A DNA stretch of 64,000 bases from Amylostereum areolatum (lineage: Eukaryota; Basidiomycota; Agaricomycetes; Russulales; Stereaceae). The notes under the pieces are model-generated. The model did no database searches. It saw only the letters and a program-made list of their open reading frames with translations, and was not told the origin of the DNA. Shown piece by piece: positions 40,771 to 51,913 of this stretch. Where the stretch lies: positions 62,001-126,000 of the forward strand of contig SAXG01000003.1 in the NCBI GenBank assembly GCA_012932865.1, given 5' to 3'. The first letter of the stretch is position 1. Each line of letters opens with the position of its first letter. The position numbers were made by a program, and so were the translations under genes.

Positions 40771-43700
40771 TCAGGGGGCGGTCACAACAGGGCGAGGAGG
40801 GGTCCCCGTCCTCCCGTCCAGTCTACGCATCTCGCGTTCCAGTCGGTCCATACCGGTGCCCGCCCCTCCGGCCCCGCGCGCGCCGTGCTTGTCGAAGAGG
40901 TATGTCAACAGATTCTTCTTCTCATCTGCAAGCCCATCGAGGAGTGCGAACAGATGTGTCTCGTCGCGCAGAACCAGCTGAGCCGCAATGATGGCGGAGG
41001 CAGCCGCTTCACGCACAACGAGCGAGGTCGTGTCATTGAGCGCCTGTGAGACGAGTGAATATGCGAGATCACTGGTAAAGAGGGAAGGAATCGTACGGAA
41101 ATCAAGGTCGTCTTGAGGCGTGGCAGCTCATCTTCCAAGATCTCCCCAGGTAAACGAAGCACGAATTTTCCCAGCGCGATGAGCGCATAGGCGTGTGTGC
41201 CCGCCTTCGTATCGGTGTGGGTGGTTTCTGGAGCTGGTTCGGCGAGGAATGCCAAGACGGTCGCATGCAGAGTGGTGAGTCCGTAGACGGGGTCGATGCG
41301 TGCAGTGAGGGCATCTCTGATAGTGTTCGACGCATCCAGGATCTATCGACAGCATGTCAGTGAGGATGATAGGTGCGAGATGATGCAGCATTCACTGATT
41401 GCTGGTTGGAATATCTTGCCCGCAAAAGAATCGCAAACACGTCCGACTCATGACCTTCCATGGGCGACGGCAGATACTCCAGCATCTCCCAGAGCGCGAT
41501 GAGTCCGTATTCCAACAGCTCCAGCTCCTGTAACAAGAGAAAGGCTCAGGTCCGTGCTTCGCATCCATAAACTGATTGTCGCACCTTGTCAGGTTGTAAG
41601 AACTTCTCTAGAGCATCAAATAGTCGGTCAAAGTTTTTGCTCGTCGTCCAGACATCGGACTTGAGAAGACCCAAATGAGCCGCATTGGACAGCAACGGCG
41701 ACGGGCTGGCTGGCATAGACAGACTCGAACTAAGCGGGGAGATCGGGTCCACAGACGGATGCGAGATGCAAAACAGCGCTGTGCTCTTCAGCGTTTCGAC
41801 GTCCGCCGTGCCCTCGTTTAGCGCAGCTATAAACTCTTGCAGTTGCGCGGAATCCGTTGCACGGTCCATGGTCCGAAGCGACTTCCGTTGGTTGGCCACT
41901 AGTCAACGCCTTGAGCAATCCAGTTGGCAAAGTCGAAAATATGATGATAACTCACAAACCATACGCTTCCTCCACCAACCGCTATCATTCTGTGGCGCGA
42001 CGGGCTTCAACACATCCGTCAGTAGCGTCGAAGTCCCATTGTAAGCAGGGCTATCTTGGAACGCGGCAGCCTGCCGCCAGACCGAGGAAGGGACCCTGTT
42101 GGCGGGAGTAACAGGCGCACGTATCGCGTTCTTCGGACGAGCTGGGGAGCCCTGCATCTTTGGCCTATGATTCTGCAGGAGTAGTGACGAAGTCATATGC
42201 GGTGAGTGCATGCCCTCGTCCTCAGGCTCAACGAGTTCGAGTAGCCTTTCGGCCGCGCTCTGAGCCTGTTCTGCGCGTGCACGCAATACGTCTTCCACAA
42301 TCGGTTGAGGAACACCTGCCGGAGGGGATCCTGTCGACACCATCGGGTTAAATCCGTTGGACTTCGGGGAGAAAGAATTTTGCGATGTCGATGCTGAGCG
42401 CGGAGCTGGCGGGTAACGTTCGTAGGGCGACGAAAAGGATATACGGTTGAAAGAATCGTCTATCTCCATATCCGAATCACTGTCATCTGGCAAAGGGATA
42501 GCCACGGCAGTGAGAAGACTCTGCTCTTCGTAGTTGCCAATTGAAGGTAGAACGACCGAAGTGCGTGCAGTAGGGTCTACGGGCTGACGGTTTGGTGCAA
42601 GTCGCCTTGGAGCGGGCGAGGGGGGAGTTATCGTAGTGGCTGGGGGAGATGCCGGAAGAGCAGTCTGCATGGCTCTCCGTATAACGGACCCACGGGGTGG
42701 AGAGAGTGTGGGAGGCACAAGAGGCGATGCTGGTCGTCGTTGAGAAGGTCGAAGGGTTGGAGTCGCTGGAAGACGTCCGTGAATGGGATGGCGGAGGCAT
42801 CTGGTTCGAGACTGATCTAGTGGACTGACTGACATGATTCTCGAACGTGGAGAGATTGGTGGTGTGGGAGGACCAGATATGCTGCCTGTCGACAACGACG
42901 GAGACATGGACCGTTTCGGTGGGGATATAGTTCTGGCCGCTGAAGTAGCCTGGTGCCTAAGACTGGGCGGGGCCGTAGCAATAGCTCTTGCTTTGGCTCG
43001 ACTAGGCCGCAATAGCTGCAGCTACGCTGGTCTTCTTTGTAGAAGGTACGGCAGCAGCAGCAGCAGTCTGTGCCCCATGACCGTTCCGGATTGGGATTGG
43101 CCTTTTCTAAAGCCTTGCGACCCGCAGAGTCTTGTGCGTTGAGAATAACGAGAGCGTTATCTGGCCATTCGGCGTGGAAGGCCCAGAATAGAGGGCGCGC
43201 ACTCTGACGCACGCCAATGTTTGGGTCTTGTACGGCCTTCCGGACAGACTTCTCCAGTATGTCGAACATCCCCGTGGCCTCAATGGCGTTCTTCGACCTC
43301 GTCCCGTGTAACTCAAGATATTTTCGTAGATGCTCGACCACGAAGGTACGCGCTTGGGGAGTCTTGTCCTGAAAAGTGGCCCAGAGAAGGGGAATAACGC
43401 CTCGGGGCGGCGAGGAGGTGTATGTCAATATCACCCCAATGGAGACCTGGGAAGCCTGCGCGGTTATTTTCTTGGTAAACCCGGCCATCCGCAGAAGGTG
43501 TGTGAGTAGAGTCTCTGCTACTGAATCCATATTCGCTCCCAATGTCATAGCCATCTCGTTGTACAGCGAGATGGTATTCATTGCGACCGTTGTTCGCAGA
43601 CTAGCTAGCTGTGAAATGCCATATTAATATACGCTTAACACTATATCATCTCGACCTACCGTCTTTACAGATGCATCGGCAATTGGTTTGAGATGCGCCA

Positions 43701-45242
43701 GAAAGGTGTCCGCGTATCGGTTATGGGCACCTCCCTTGAGCATTCCTCGTATTCGGGTGATGGAGCGATCACGGGATGCCCAATTATGCTCGGTTTCCTT
43801 TCCCTGTTCATACAAGGAATGAGCCCCTTGCAACCAGTAAAAAGCCATAAAACTACTTCGAAAGACTTGAACATGCTCGCGAACTCGGTCTCCAAGTCGC
43901 GATTAGATGCAACCTACACGATAGATGAGTGTGATGCCTTCGCGGAAAGGGAAAAGACGCACGTATACAGCTTGCACGTCCGCGGAGCTGTCCTGCTGTA
44001 GGAGGTAAGGGTGGCGGCGTCATAACCCTGGCGCGACTCGCTGGCCTTGACGACTGGGCTACATTACTCTGGCTCACAGCCCGCGACATACTCGGTCCGG
44101 GAGCGGTATCGGAGCTCGTAGTCGGCCTCCTCCCCTGCAGCGCCAAACTGGGAGGGACGTATTCACGCTTTGGATCGCCATTCTCTGAGCCCTCGCTGGC
44201 GGGGGCACTGGTACTTCCATTGAAAATTCGGGAAAGAACGCTGTCCACAATGGTCTTGCGCACATTCTTTTTGGTCATCTCGCGCTTGAGGTCGGAGCGA
44301 GCGGCATCCGTGACGCCAGGCCCCGTGAAGAGTTCTACAACGGAGCCTCGCGCGATTTCGCGTACGTTGCTATCACCGTCTTCGAGGGCTCCGACGAGGA
44401 GGGTGACATAGTTGCGCAGAGGGAAAAGATGATGGACACGGCGGATTTCCACGAGTGAGATTATGGACTGCAACAGCAAACAGTTTCGGAAAGAAAAGGC
44501 GCAATATATATCAGATGGCGTCGCGACAACGATATGTTGGAAAGACGCACCTGCTCGCGAACTCTCCAAACTTTACTCCCCAGACCATTTTCGCGCATAA
44601 GTCGCTCAAACGTTTGCAAAGGAGTCTCCACCGCCTTTCCATCCCGTGAACGGCCTAAGGTCGACCCCCCCCCTCCACGAAAAGCGAACCCGCCGATCAG
44701 GACGAGGGTCTCGCGGGCTTTCTCGCGTGTGCGTTCACGTGCGTCTCCAAGCCGATCAATGATTCCACCCGCAGATAAGAATGCACTGAGGACCTGGCGG
44801 AGGTGGTATAGATCTACAGAGGCAGAGCCCGCGGAGGAAGTGGAAGTAGGTCCCGAGGTGGGCTCGGCGGCGGCAACGGGGCGTGACGCGCCATGGGAAA
44901 GAATAAGGGGAATGAGGGGGGGGAGGGCATTGAGCGTGGCGGCTTGAAGGTGCTGATTCGAGATGCGGAGACACGCCTTGAGGGCTTGGATGAGAGCGTC
45001 CGCATCCGTGATCTAGAAAACCGTGCAGCCGTCATGTTATGTGTCTGGTGGGGCAAATCGAAGGGCACCCACCTCTACTTCAGACTCGAACTCTGCCTGT
45101 AGTTTCGTTACTGCGTCGATTTTCGCGTCCACGTCTGTGTGAGGAAGAGTGAGCGTGCGTCGCGACGAGAGGACAGAAGCGGAAACAACTTACCTGACGC
45201 CTTGCATTGTTGAATGAGCTTTGAAAGATTTGAGTCGTCCAT
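40771..45242 (-). CDS. CLASP-family microtubule regulator (Stu1/Cls1 type)
   Basis: The ATG at 45242 (MDDSNLSKLIQQCKAS) begins a long, intron-rich gene. An N-terminal TOG-like helical array includes GDSNVREIARGSVVELF and KREMTKKNVRKTIVDSVLSRI. A second TOG array around 43600-43050 includes KKITAQASQVSIGVIL and QDPNIGVRQSARPLFWAFHA. A serine/proline/arginine-rich linker at 43010-42100 is typical of the microtubule-binding part. The C-terminal helical domain ends RDETHLFALLDGLADEKKNL ... at 40771. CLASPs stabilise microtubule plus ends and kinetochore fibres. Domain order and length (about 1300 residues) agree with fungal members. Confidence 0.82.
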
Positions 45243-45849
45243 GGTCGTGTTGCAGTTTTGGAGGGTATACGAAGCTGGGAATTAGGAGGGAAAGACGAGG
45301 GTCATATGAGAGAACTCTGCGTGGTGAACAGGACGAAGACCCACGGAGAGCTTCTTTCCGCGCTGCCACCTTTGCTTCTTCCGGCCGCGCGCTCCGCGCG
45401 TCCGCGTTCTCATCCCGTCGTGACGTCTGCTCTCTCCCTCTCGCTGCTTCAATTCAATCATTTCGCTCTGTGTATGCCGGGCAAGCGCTTGCCATGCTAG
45501 CTGGGTCAATCGGCCTCGACCTGATCTCGTCGACTCCCAGACTCGTCTGCCTCTCGAGAGGCTCCTCTTAGTACTGACAAGCCGAGTCTTGCCTAGCCGG
45601 CCTAGCCACGAATCTCAATCCGTCAAAATACCTCAACCAGGGTCAGTGTCCGTCAACCCACTCCTCTCCTCTTCCGTGGCCACCGAGCACTATCACCGTT
45701 CAGAAGCAATTGAATGAACTAGGTTCGTCGCTGGTCCATCAGACATACCTACCTCCCTGTCTGAATCCTCACTAGTCACTGCTCAGGCTGGCGTCTATTC
45801 AATTGTTCAGAAAAGCCCATTTGCTTACAGCCCTTCCCTTGGACCTCTG

Positions 45850-47851
45850 ATGGACGGAAACATGTCACATATCGACAGGCTGGTGACCGATGTGGAGAAA
45901 TTTGAACTCGGCAAGGCTGAAGAATCGGTCTCTTCTACCTCAATAAACCTAGAGTCAAAACACGCCAAAGATTCCGCCAAACAGTCTGACCCCGGGGCTG
46001 CTTCCAGGTAATGGTGTCTCCGCTTCCGGGGCATGTGCGAATGCACGTTGACGCATCCAAGCTTTCTCCTAGCGTCAAAGACACCGACTATACCACTTGA
46101 CATTCTCTTCATCATCCAAGCTTCCATAAGCGATAAAGCGACGTTGTCTAGGCTCTCCAGGACATGCAAGCTACTCCGTTATTCCGGTGACCGCCATATG
46201 TTGGCACCCGGCCAGGTCTACCTCCGGAAAGACAATGTCATCAAGTCCTTCTGTCTCTTCATGTACTCCAGAGACTCGCGACTACGCCGCATTTCCCTGC
46301 TGCGTGAAATGCAGATTTATGTCGACCACCGGAGAAAGGACATGTTGCGTCTTGTCGCGACCCTCCTCCAACATGCCACCGCACTGCGGACACTTGATGC
46401 AGCATTCCTCCTCATTTATCCCGAGCTCACGAATGTCGTCATCGTCGACGCTATATGCGCACGCACAGAGATCCAGGAGCTCTCGATACGAGTTACAGTT
46501 GAAGATCCCGACGACAACGAGCAACTCCTTCGTTTCATGTCCAAACTCAAGTCTCCCATAGAGACGCTGGATGTCCATATAACCTCCTACGAAGATTACG
46601 CGGACCCATTGGTGGCTTTGGGGCCCTTATCCTCGTCACTGAAGATGCTCAGACTCGGCATGGTTGACCTGCGAGGCGCCGATGTCATTCTTCCGAAGGT
46701 CGTGACCCTGGAGCTCGAGATTGCATGCATGAAGAACATCGAGCCCCTTCTTTATTCCTTCCCCAACGTCCGTCGCCTGACCCTCTTTCACGGCGCCGAG
46801 CTCCCCTTTGAGGAAGAGGATGAAGAGATCCGCGCGGACAACCAGGCCGCGCAAGAAGGACGGCGGTGGCAGTCGCTGGATTTCCTCGGGAGCGACTTAC
46901 CAACACTATACGTGTTTGGAGTTAGCTGCGACGTCGAAACGCTAAATGTGGACGGCCTTATTGACCTGAACGCTCTCCCCAATCTGCATGTTGTCCTCCA
47001 AGACACACGACCTTCCTCGTTGACCTTACGCGTCAATGTATCACAAGTGCACGCATCCCTAATGGGCACATTTCTCCCCCCTGCCATCCCCATCACGCGT
47101 CTAAACCTCACACTCGAGTTCAGGTGGGAAGAGATATCTATTGACGTCGTCCTGGTAGGGAGATCCCACATTATCGATCCAACAAGGTGGACTGCTTACG
47201 TCAAGTTTCCACCAGGACCGATTATACCATCACCTCAGCCAGTACCCCATTGCTGTCCTGGACATGTCGCTGAGCTGCAGCGCATGCCCTTGCCCCAGGG
47301 GCGGAGACATGGTCCTGTTCACCACCGCAGAAGAGTATTGCGTATGGGGAAGGGAGAATCACTGTGACGCGTTCTTGCACGACAATCGATCCCTCAACGG
47401 CAGCGTTTTTGAGGGTCTGAACATGCAAGCCGTGGCCCATCGTTTTCTGGAAAGCATAGGAACGCTGGAGACATTGCATTTACATCTCCATGGCCACAGC
47501 TCCACGACTAGTCGGGCGTCGTGGAAGGTAAGCAGCGATGGAGGGACTCGTTCATTGGTATCTATAATATAGATTCTTGGGTGTACATGCTACGTACGGT
47601 ATTGTATTCACGGCTTTTTAATTCCAACAACCATGCTCTCTGTGCTTATATGACCTAACCAAAAGCTAAATCGTTAGTGGTTGTACTTGGTGTGGCATCG
47701 CCACCTGCCAGAGCCCCATGGAGGAGAGCGACTCAACGTTGAACACTTTGAGAGACGATATATGAGAGCGAGGCTGGCGCTGCATGACCCTGCAACGATC
47801 GCCCGTGGGTACGTCTACACCGTACGTACTCACAGTGACAGTAATAGGTGA
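45850..47851 (+). CDS. F-box/LRR-like protein, basidiomycete family
   Basis: Four exons fit in phase: 45850-46007, 46062-47186, 47239-47527, 47678-47851, giving 581 residues. Just after the first junction the sequence TPTIPLDILFIIQASISDKA, then LSRLSRTCKLLRY, reads as an F-box, the Skp1-binding part of SCF ubiquitin ligases. The rest is leucine-rich with beta/alpha repeats but no clear LRR consensus. The substrate is unknown. Such single-F-box genes are numerous and variable in Agaricomycetes. If exon 1 is wrong, the next ATG is 46033. Confidence 0.65.
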
Positions 47852-48504
47852 TACACACAGGCCACAACAACTTCGAGTCAAATGAATATTGGCACCAGGC
47901 CCTCTGGCACTTGCTCGTTTATCCCATTCTTTTGCTGATCCTCACGCAGTCATGCTACACGCACTTTCTCCTCCAGCTATCAACCTCAAACCCTGTCCGC
48001 CTCCCTTGGCCCCATCGACAGGACTCACCCACTCGGGACTCACTTCTTCCACCCTCTTCGAGGAGACATCGGTCGGCGCGGACCAACACGAGCTCGTGAC
48101 ATAAGCCCACGTGCGGGACATACTCGAGCAGAACCTTGTCGAGAGGGTTACCCCGCGCTCTACCAGGCGAACCCATCCCTGGGTCTCTCGACGTGACCGT
48201 TCGCGCGCGCAAATGCTTGTTTCTCCTGCAGCATCGCTTCCTCCTTGTCCCAGCTTATTCATATCCGAATCGAAGAAAGTTCCCGCCCATCAATTTCCCT
48301 GCAAACATCCCGCCTTCAAGCTTCAAGCTTCAAGCTCCAGGATTCAAGGTCGATGGCTCAGCCTCTACTACTAATTTAGCGGCATCTGAAATGCTTCGCC
48401 GCGCCTGTGCCACACGGTGTGCAGTCACTTAATTGCTAGTAAGTACCACTGCCTGTGGCCCTGTACGTACCTACTTCCGTCTCTCCATCTCCAGTTCTAC
48501 GCTG
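47852..48504 (+). other. Intergenic
   Basis: No gene supported. A threefold CTTCAAG/CAAGCTT repeat lies near 48314-48340; a sister copy lies near 51721-51740. Confidence 0.4.
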
Positions 48505-49117
48505 ATGAAGCTACAGATCATGTTCGACTTCCTGCCCGCTCGTAGCAGCATCATGATGTTAAAGTCTCTTACGGAGACGGATGCGGACAAACTGGTCGGC
48601 AAGATCGTTGTCATTGGCTCGTACGCGAACGGCGTGTATCACTTCCGCATGTCCCTCGTCGATGTGGACGCCAACAAATCCGTTCGTCTCGATATGTTTC
48701 CTTCGTATATGGACCTCTCCGATCCAGCCTTGGGCACCATGATTATCGAGCGGAGGCAAGATGCTGCATATTCCGACGAGCACGTCACCGTCCCCTTCCA
48801 AGCGACGCTAACGCAGGCTGCCAGTGTGAGGACGATTTTGATGCTCCTGTTTAGCGACAACGCTAGGGACAAATACAGGTGCGAAAGGTGCTCGTATTAT
48901 GATCAAACCAGTTTAATCTTCCAACGCTTCCCGTAGATTCAACAACGAAGGACAAGGATGCCGGCACTGGTGCGCCACGCTGGTCGGGGATCTCGAGCAG
49001 GCGGGGTTGTTGTCTAGCGGCGCGGTCCATGCGTTTGAGCAATGGGAAATCGAACAGGAGGCAGCCTTGGGGACCACTGCCTTCCCGATGCCCCGCATCC
49101 GGGGCCAGTTCTACTGA
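48505..49117 (+). CDS. Small conserved-looking protein of unknown function
   Basis: Two exons, 48505-48878 and 48937-49117, joined as KYR|FNNEGQGCRHWC. The ~184-residue product reads as mixed alpha/beta: an N-terminal segment GKIVVIGSYANGVYHFRMSL, SVRLDMFPSYMDLSDPALG, then a helix and a C-terminal CRHWCATLVGDLEQAGLL with a conserved-looking Cys-His pair. It resembles small fungal proteins annotated with a domain of unknown function (DUF7770-like, uncertain). The Cys and His could be catalytic, but this is speculation. The start is the first ATG compatible with the frame; MFDFLPARSS (48520) is an alternative. Confidence 0.55.
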
Positions 49118-49190
49118 CTTCCTGCACCCAGTAAACATGTGTCGTCCTATTGTGTATCACACGGCTATAAGTACACTGTCAATGCACGCG

Positions 49191-49811
49191 TCATTTATCC
49201 GAGTGTCCCAGAGATTTTCCAGGCTGAACCCGATCCCGAATACGTTGTTTCTGCGCCAGAAAGGGCGTCTTAACGTCATCGAATGTGGACCGCATGAACG
49301 ACGCACCAGCTCCTTCAATTCGGGGAACTTGCCTTCGACCTTCCGGTCCCATACGAGGATTGGTTGGGGTTCTCCAGCAACGTTCAGCCATACCCGAAAT
49401 CGACCCGCGGTGTCTTCTGAGTTGAGTGGGATGACGGTGATGCTCGTTAGAGCAGGCGGAGGGAAGGTGAGGAAAAGCTCGGTGGACGTCCATGTTGCTC
49501 GATGAAGCCTGTACACCGAGAGTCAGATGCTGCCTAGAAGGAAGAAGAAAGGGAATCACCATCGACACTGTCAAACCCCGTCAATCGTACATGCTTCAAG
49601 GGGATGTCGACAGGCTTACTCTATCACAGAATTCGATAATCACACTGGGGGCTGCTCCGGCAGACGGTGCGACAAAGGTCGATGGATCTAATCTGGGGTC
49701 ATACGGCTTTGACTCAAGGTTCACGTCCGTGGCGGAGGCTGTCGAAACCCCAGGAGACGTATTGGCGGAAAGTTCGACGCAATCCACGCAGACAGTGGTA
49801 TCTCCGGACAT
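49191..49811 (-). CDS. SelW/Rdx-like thioredoxin-fold protein
   Basis: On the minus strand, exon 1 (ATG 49811) runs through a low-complexity stretch to VIIEFCDR. A middle exon reads LHRATWTSTELFLTFPPPAL, then ITVIPLN and GRFRVWLNV, VWDRKVEGKFPELKEL. After a GTGCG..GCAG intron the end is KQRIRDRVQPGKSLGHSDK*. These blocks match the Rdx/SelW family, a small thioredoxin-like fold with a CxxC (or CxxU) redox pair. The first cysteine (FC) is seen; the second, expected two residues later, falls at the exon border, and the join between CDR and LHR is not cleanly resolved. Either a small intron was misread or one base is off. Confidence 0.6.
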
Positions 49812-50032
49812 CGACGGTGGTAATGCGATGAATCGTCAGACACAGGGTCAGCGGTGTGAACTTCCCAGCGAGAGATGGCTGTTGTAAAGGAAAACGGACA
49901 GATTGGACGGCAGACGATGAAGTAAGAAACAGAGTGGACTTGTGGAAACTAACCGGACTCTGAATATTTGATGCGGATCACTTCACCGCGCCTCTTGTTC
50001 GCGACCTCCACGACGCATCCACTCACCGAACC

Positions 50033-51343
50033 ATGTACAACGGAATCGGTCTTACGACTCCGCGGGGAAGGTTTGTAATATTACTATCTCATTCACCGTC
50101 GTTTCGCTGAGCTACACTGAACTTGTACAGCGGAACCAACGGCTACGTCGTTCGCAATCTCTCCGCCCTCCGTTCTCATGAGTCGCACAACCGCTCAAAT
50201 GCTTGGGACGTCGCGCCTCCAAAACACCGGGAACCCGACCAGGAAATCCTCGAGCATGAGCGGAAGCGCAAAGTGGAGGTGAAATGTCTGGAGCTGCAAT
50301 TGGAACTCGAGGACAAAGAGTACGTGCTCTTGTTCTGTGGCCTCTGAACGCGTATATTGACATTTCATTTTCGTCAGCTTTGAGGAGGACGAGATAGAAA
50401 AGCAGGTCTCCGCCTTGCGTGAACGTCTCCTGGGCATGATCCCGGCACCCACATCTGCTAAGGCCCTCAAGACTTCCGATACGCACGGCATCGCCGCCGC
50501 CAAAAAGGCAGAGCTCAGTCGTATGGCCTCTGCTCTGGGCACGCGCTCGGACTACTCTGAGGGTGACGCCTTCGACCGCGAAAAGCAGGAAGAGCTGCGC
50601 ATGAAGCGGCTTGCGGAGCGCGAGGAGAAAGATCAACGCCGGGAGGAGGACCGCAAGCGGATGGCGGAGCAAAAGGAGAAGTGGGAGCAGGATCGGAAGG
50701 AGCGTGATCGACTCAGGAGGCGTGAGGAGGATAGGCGGAGGAAGGAGATGGAGGAGAACGGGGGGAGGGGGAAAGCTGAGGACGAGGGCAGGCGACGCAT
50801 GCCCCCTCCTCCCGTACCCGCATTCAGAGGAGGGCCCCGCGATCGCAGGAGCCGCAGCCCCCCTCGTCGTGGATATCCTCCCAGAGACTCTTCCCCACGT
50901 CGTCGCCGCCCCTTGTCGCGTTCCCCGTCGCCTCCCCGTCGCCGTCCGCCGCTTCGAATCGCGCTCGCCACCGCGCGGTGGCGAGCGGTCTCCTCCGCCT
51001 CACATGCGTCGCCGCCCCTCCCTTTCTCCTCCCCCGCGTGTCCGCCCGCTCTCTTTCACGGTCCCGCTCCCCGCCCTCGCCACCGCGCTCCCGGACCGAG
51101 CGTTCCCCCCCACCGCGTAGGCGCTCGTCATCCCCGCCGGCCGGTCGCCGAGGCAGGACCTTGTCTCGTTCTCCCCCTCGTCGTGAGGCGCGTAGCGTGT
51201 CGGGTGGACGGAAAGGGAGGGACCGGTCGCCTATGGACACTTCAAGGTCGCCGTCTCCTCGGCGCAGGCTGTCGCGTTCGGTCAGCACGGGCTCGTCGAT
51301 GAGTGTCAGCTCAAGAGATTCTCGCAGCCCAAGCCGTGACTGA
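50033..51343 (+). CDS. CWC21: Pre-mRNA splicing factor CWC21 (SRm300/SRRM2-related)
   Basis: Exon 1 (50033-50070) reads [12 protein letters not shown], exon 2 (50131-50319) [12 protein letters not shown], together the CWC21 hallmark. Exon 2 and the third exon (from 50378) then carry the cwf21 helix ([20 protein letters not shown] ... [17 protein letters not shown]). A charged E/R/K coiled coil follows and then an RS-rich tail. CWC21 sits at the catalytic spliceosome and contacts Prp8 and the 5' splice-site region. Within the tail the RS-like frame moves twice, near 50955 and near 51050, each time by one extra base, to reach the natural end SRSPSRD* at 51343. See the finding on single-base frame changes. 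Confidence 0.8.
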
Positions 51344-51913
51344 GGTGTAATTGTTTGGCAATGGATGAATCGGTTTAGAATCGTCGGCGTGTGCTGTTGT
51401 TTGGAGACGTGCTGCCTTGCCTTGGAAAGTACCTCGATTGTTGCGTGATTGTATACAGGACTTGAACGCTCCGCGCCTATGCCGTCCCCGAAATACCGTA
51501 TGTTGTGCTTCTACTGAGTGTATTCCCTAGTGAACGTATGTCTTCTTCCCTACCTTCCTTCCGTTCATGCAAGAATATAGATAGTAAATTGACTTGCAAT
51601 GGTGCCTGTGGGTGCTGTAAAATAAAGCAGTCGGAGATATTCGGCCGAAGGCTAGAGTTGCTAATGGCAATTGGCAATATTCTCTGTCAGTTCTTTACGC
51701 GCTACGACTTGCACTGACCGTCAAGCTTCAAGCTTCAAGGGTGCTCTCCGCTGAGCACGCCCATCCGAATATTCAAAACTCACAAAACGCTTGCTTTCAA
51801 CACTCACGCCTAGAAACCAAGCTTTGACGTAACTGTACGGCCAGCGTGTGGCTACACCTGCATTCCCTTCGACACCACATCCCTACACGGTATCACCCAC
51901 ACAGACTATAATT
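51344..51913 (+). other. Intergenic / 5' leader of the aminotransferase gene
   Basis: 3' flank of CWC21 and promoter of the next gene. Contains the repeat TCAAGCTTCAAGCTTCAAGG at 51721-51740. No ORF supported. Confidence 0.4.

Noticed and set aside
50633..50971. Arginine/serine-rich minus-strand frame opposite CWC21
   Set aside because: Mirror image of the RS/ER-rich coding strand; the cwf21 signature fixes the plus strand.
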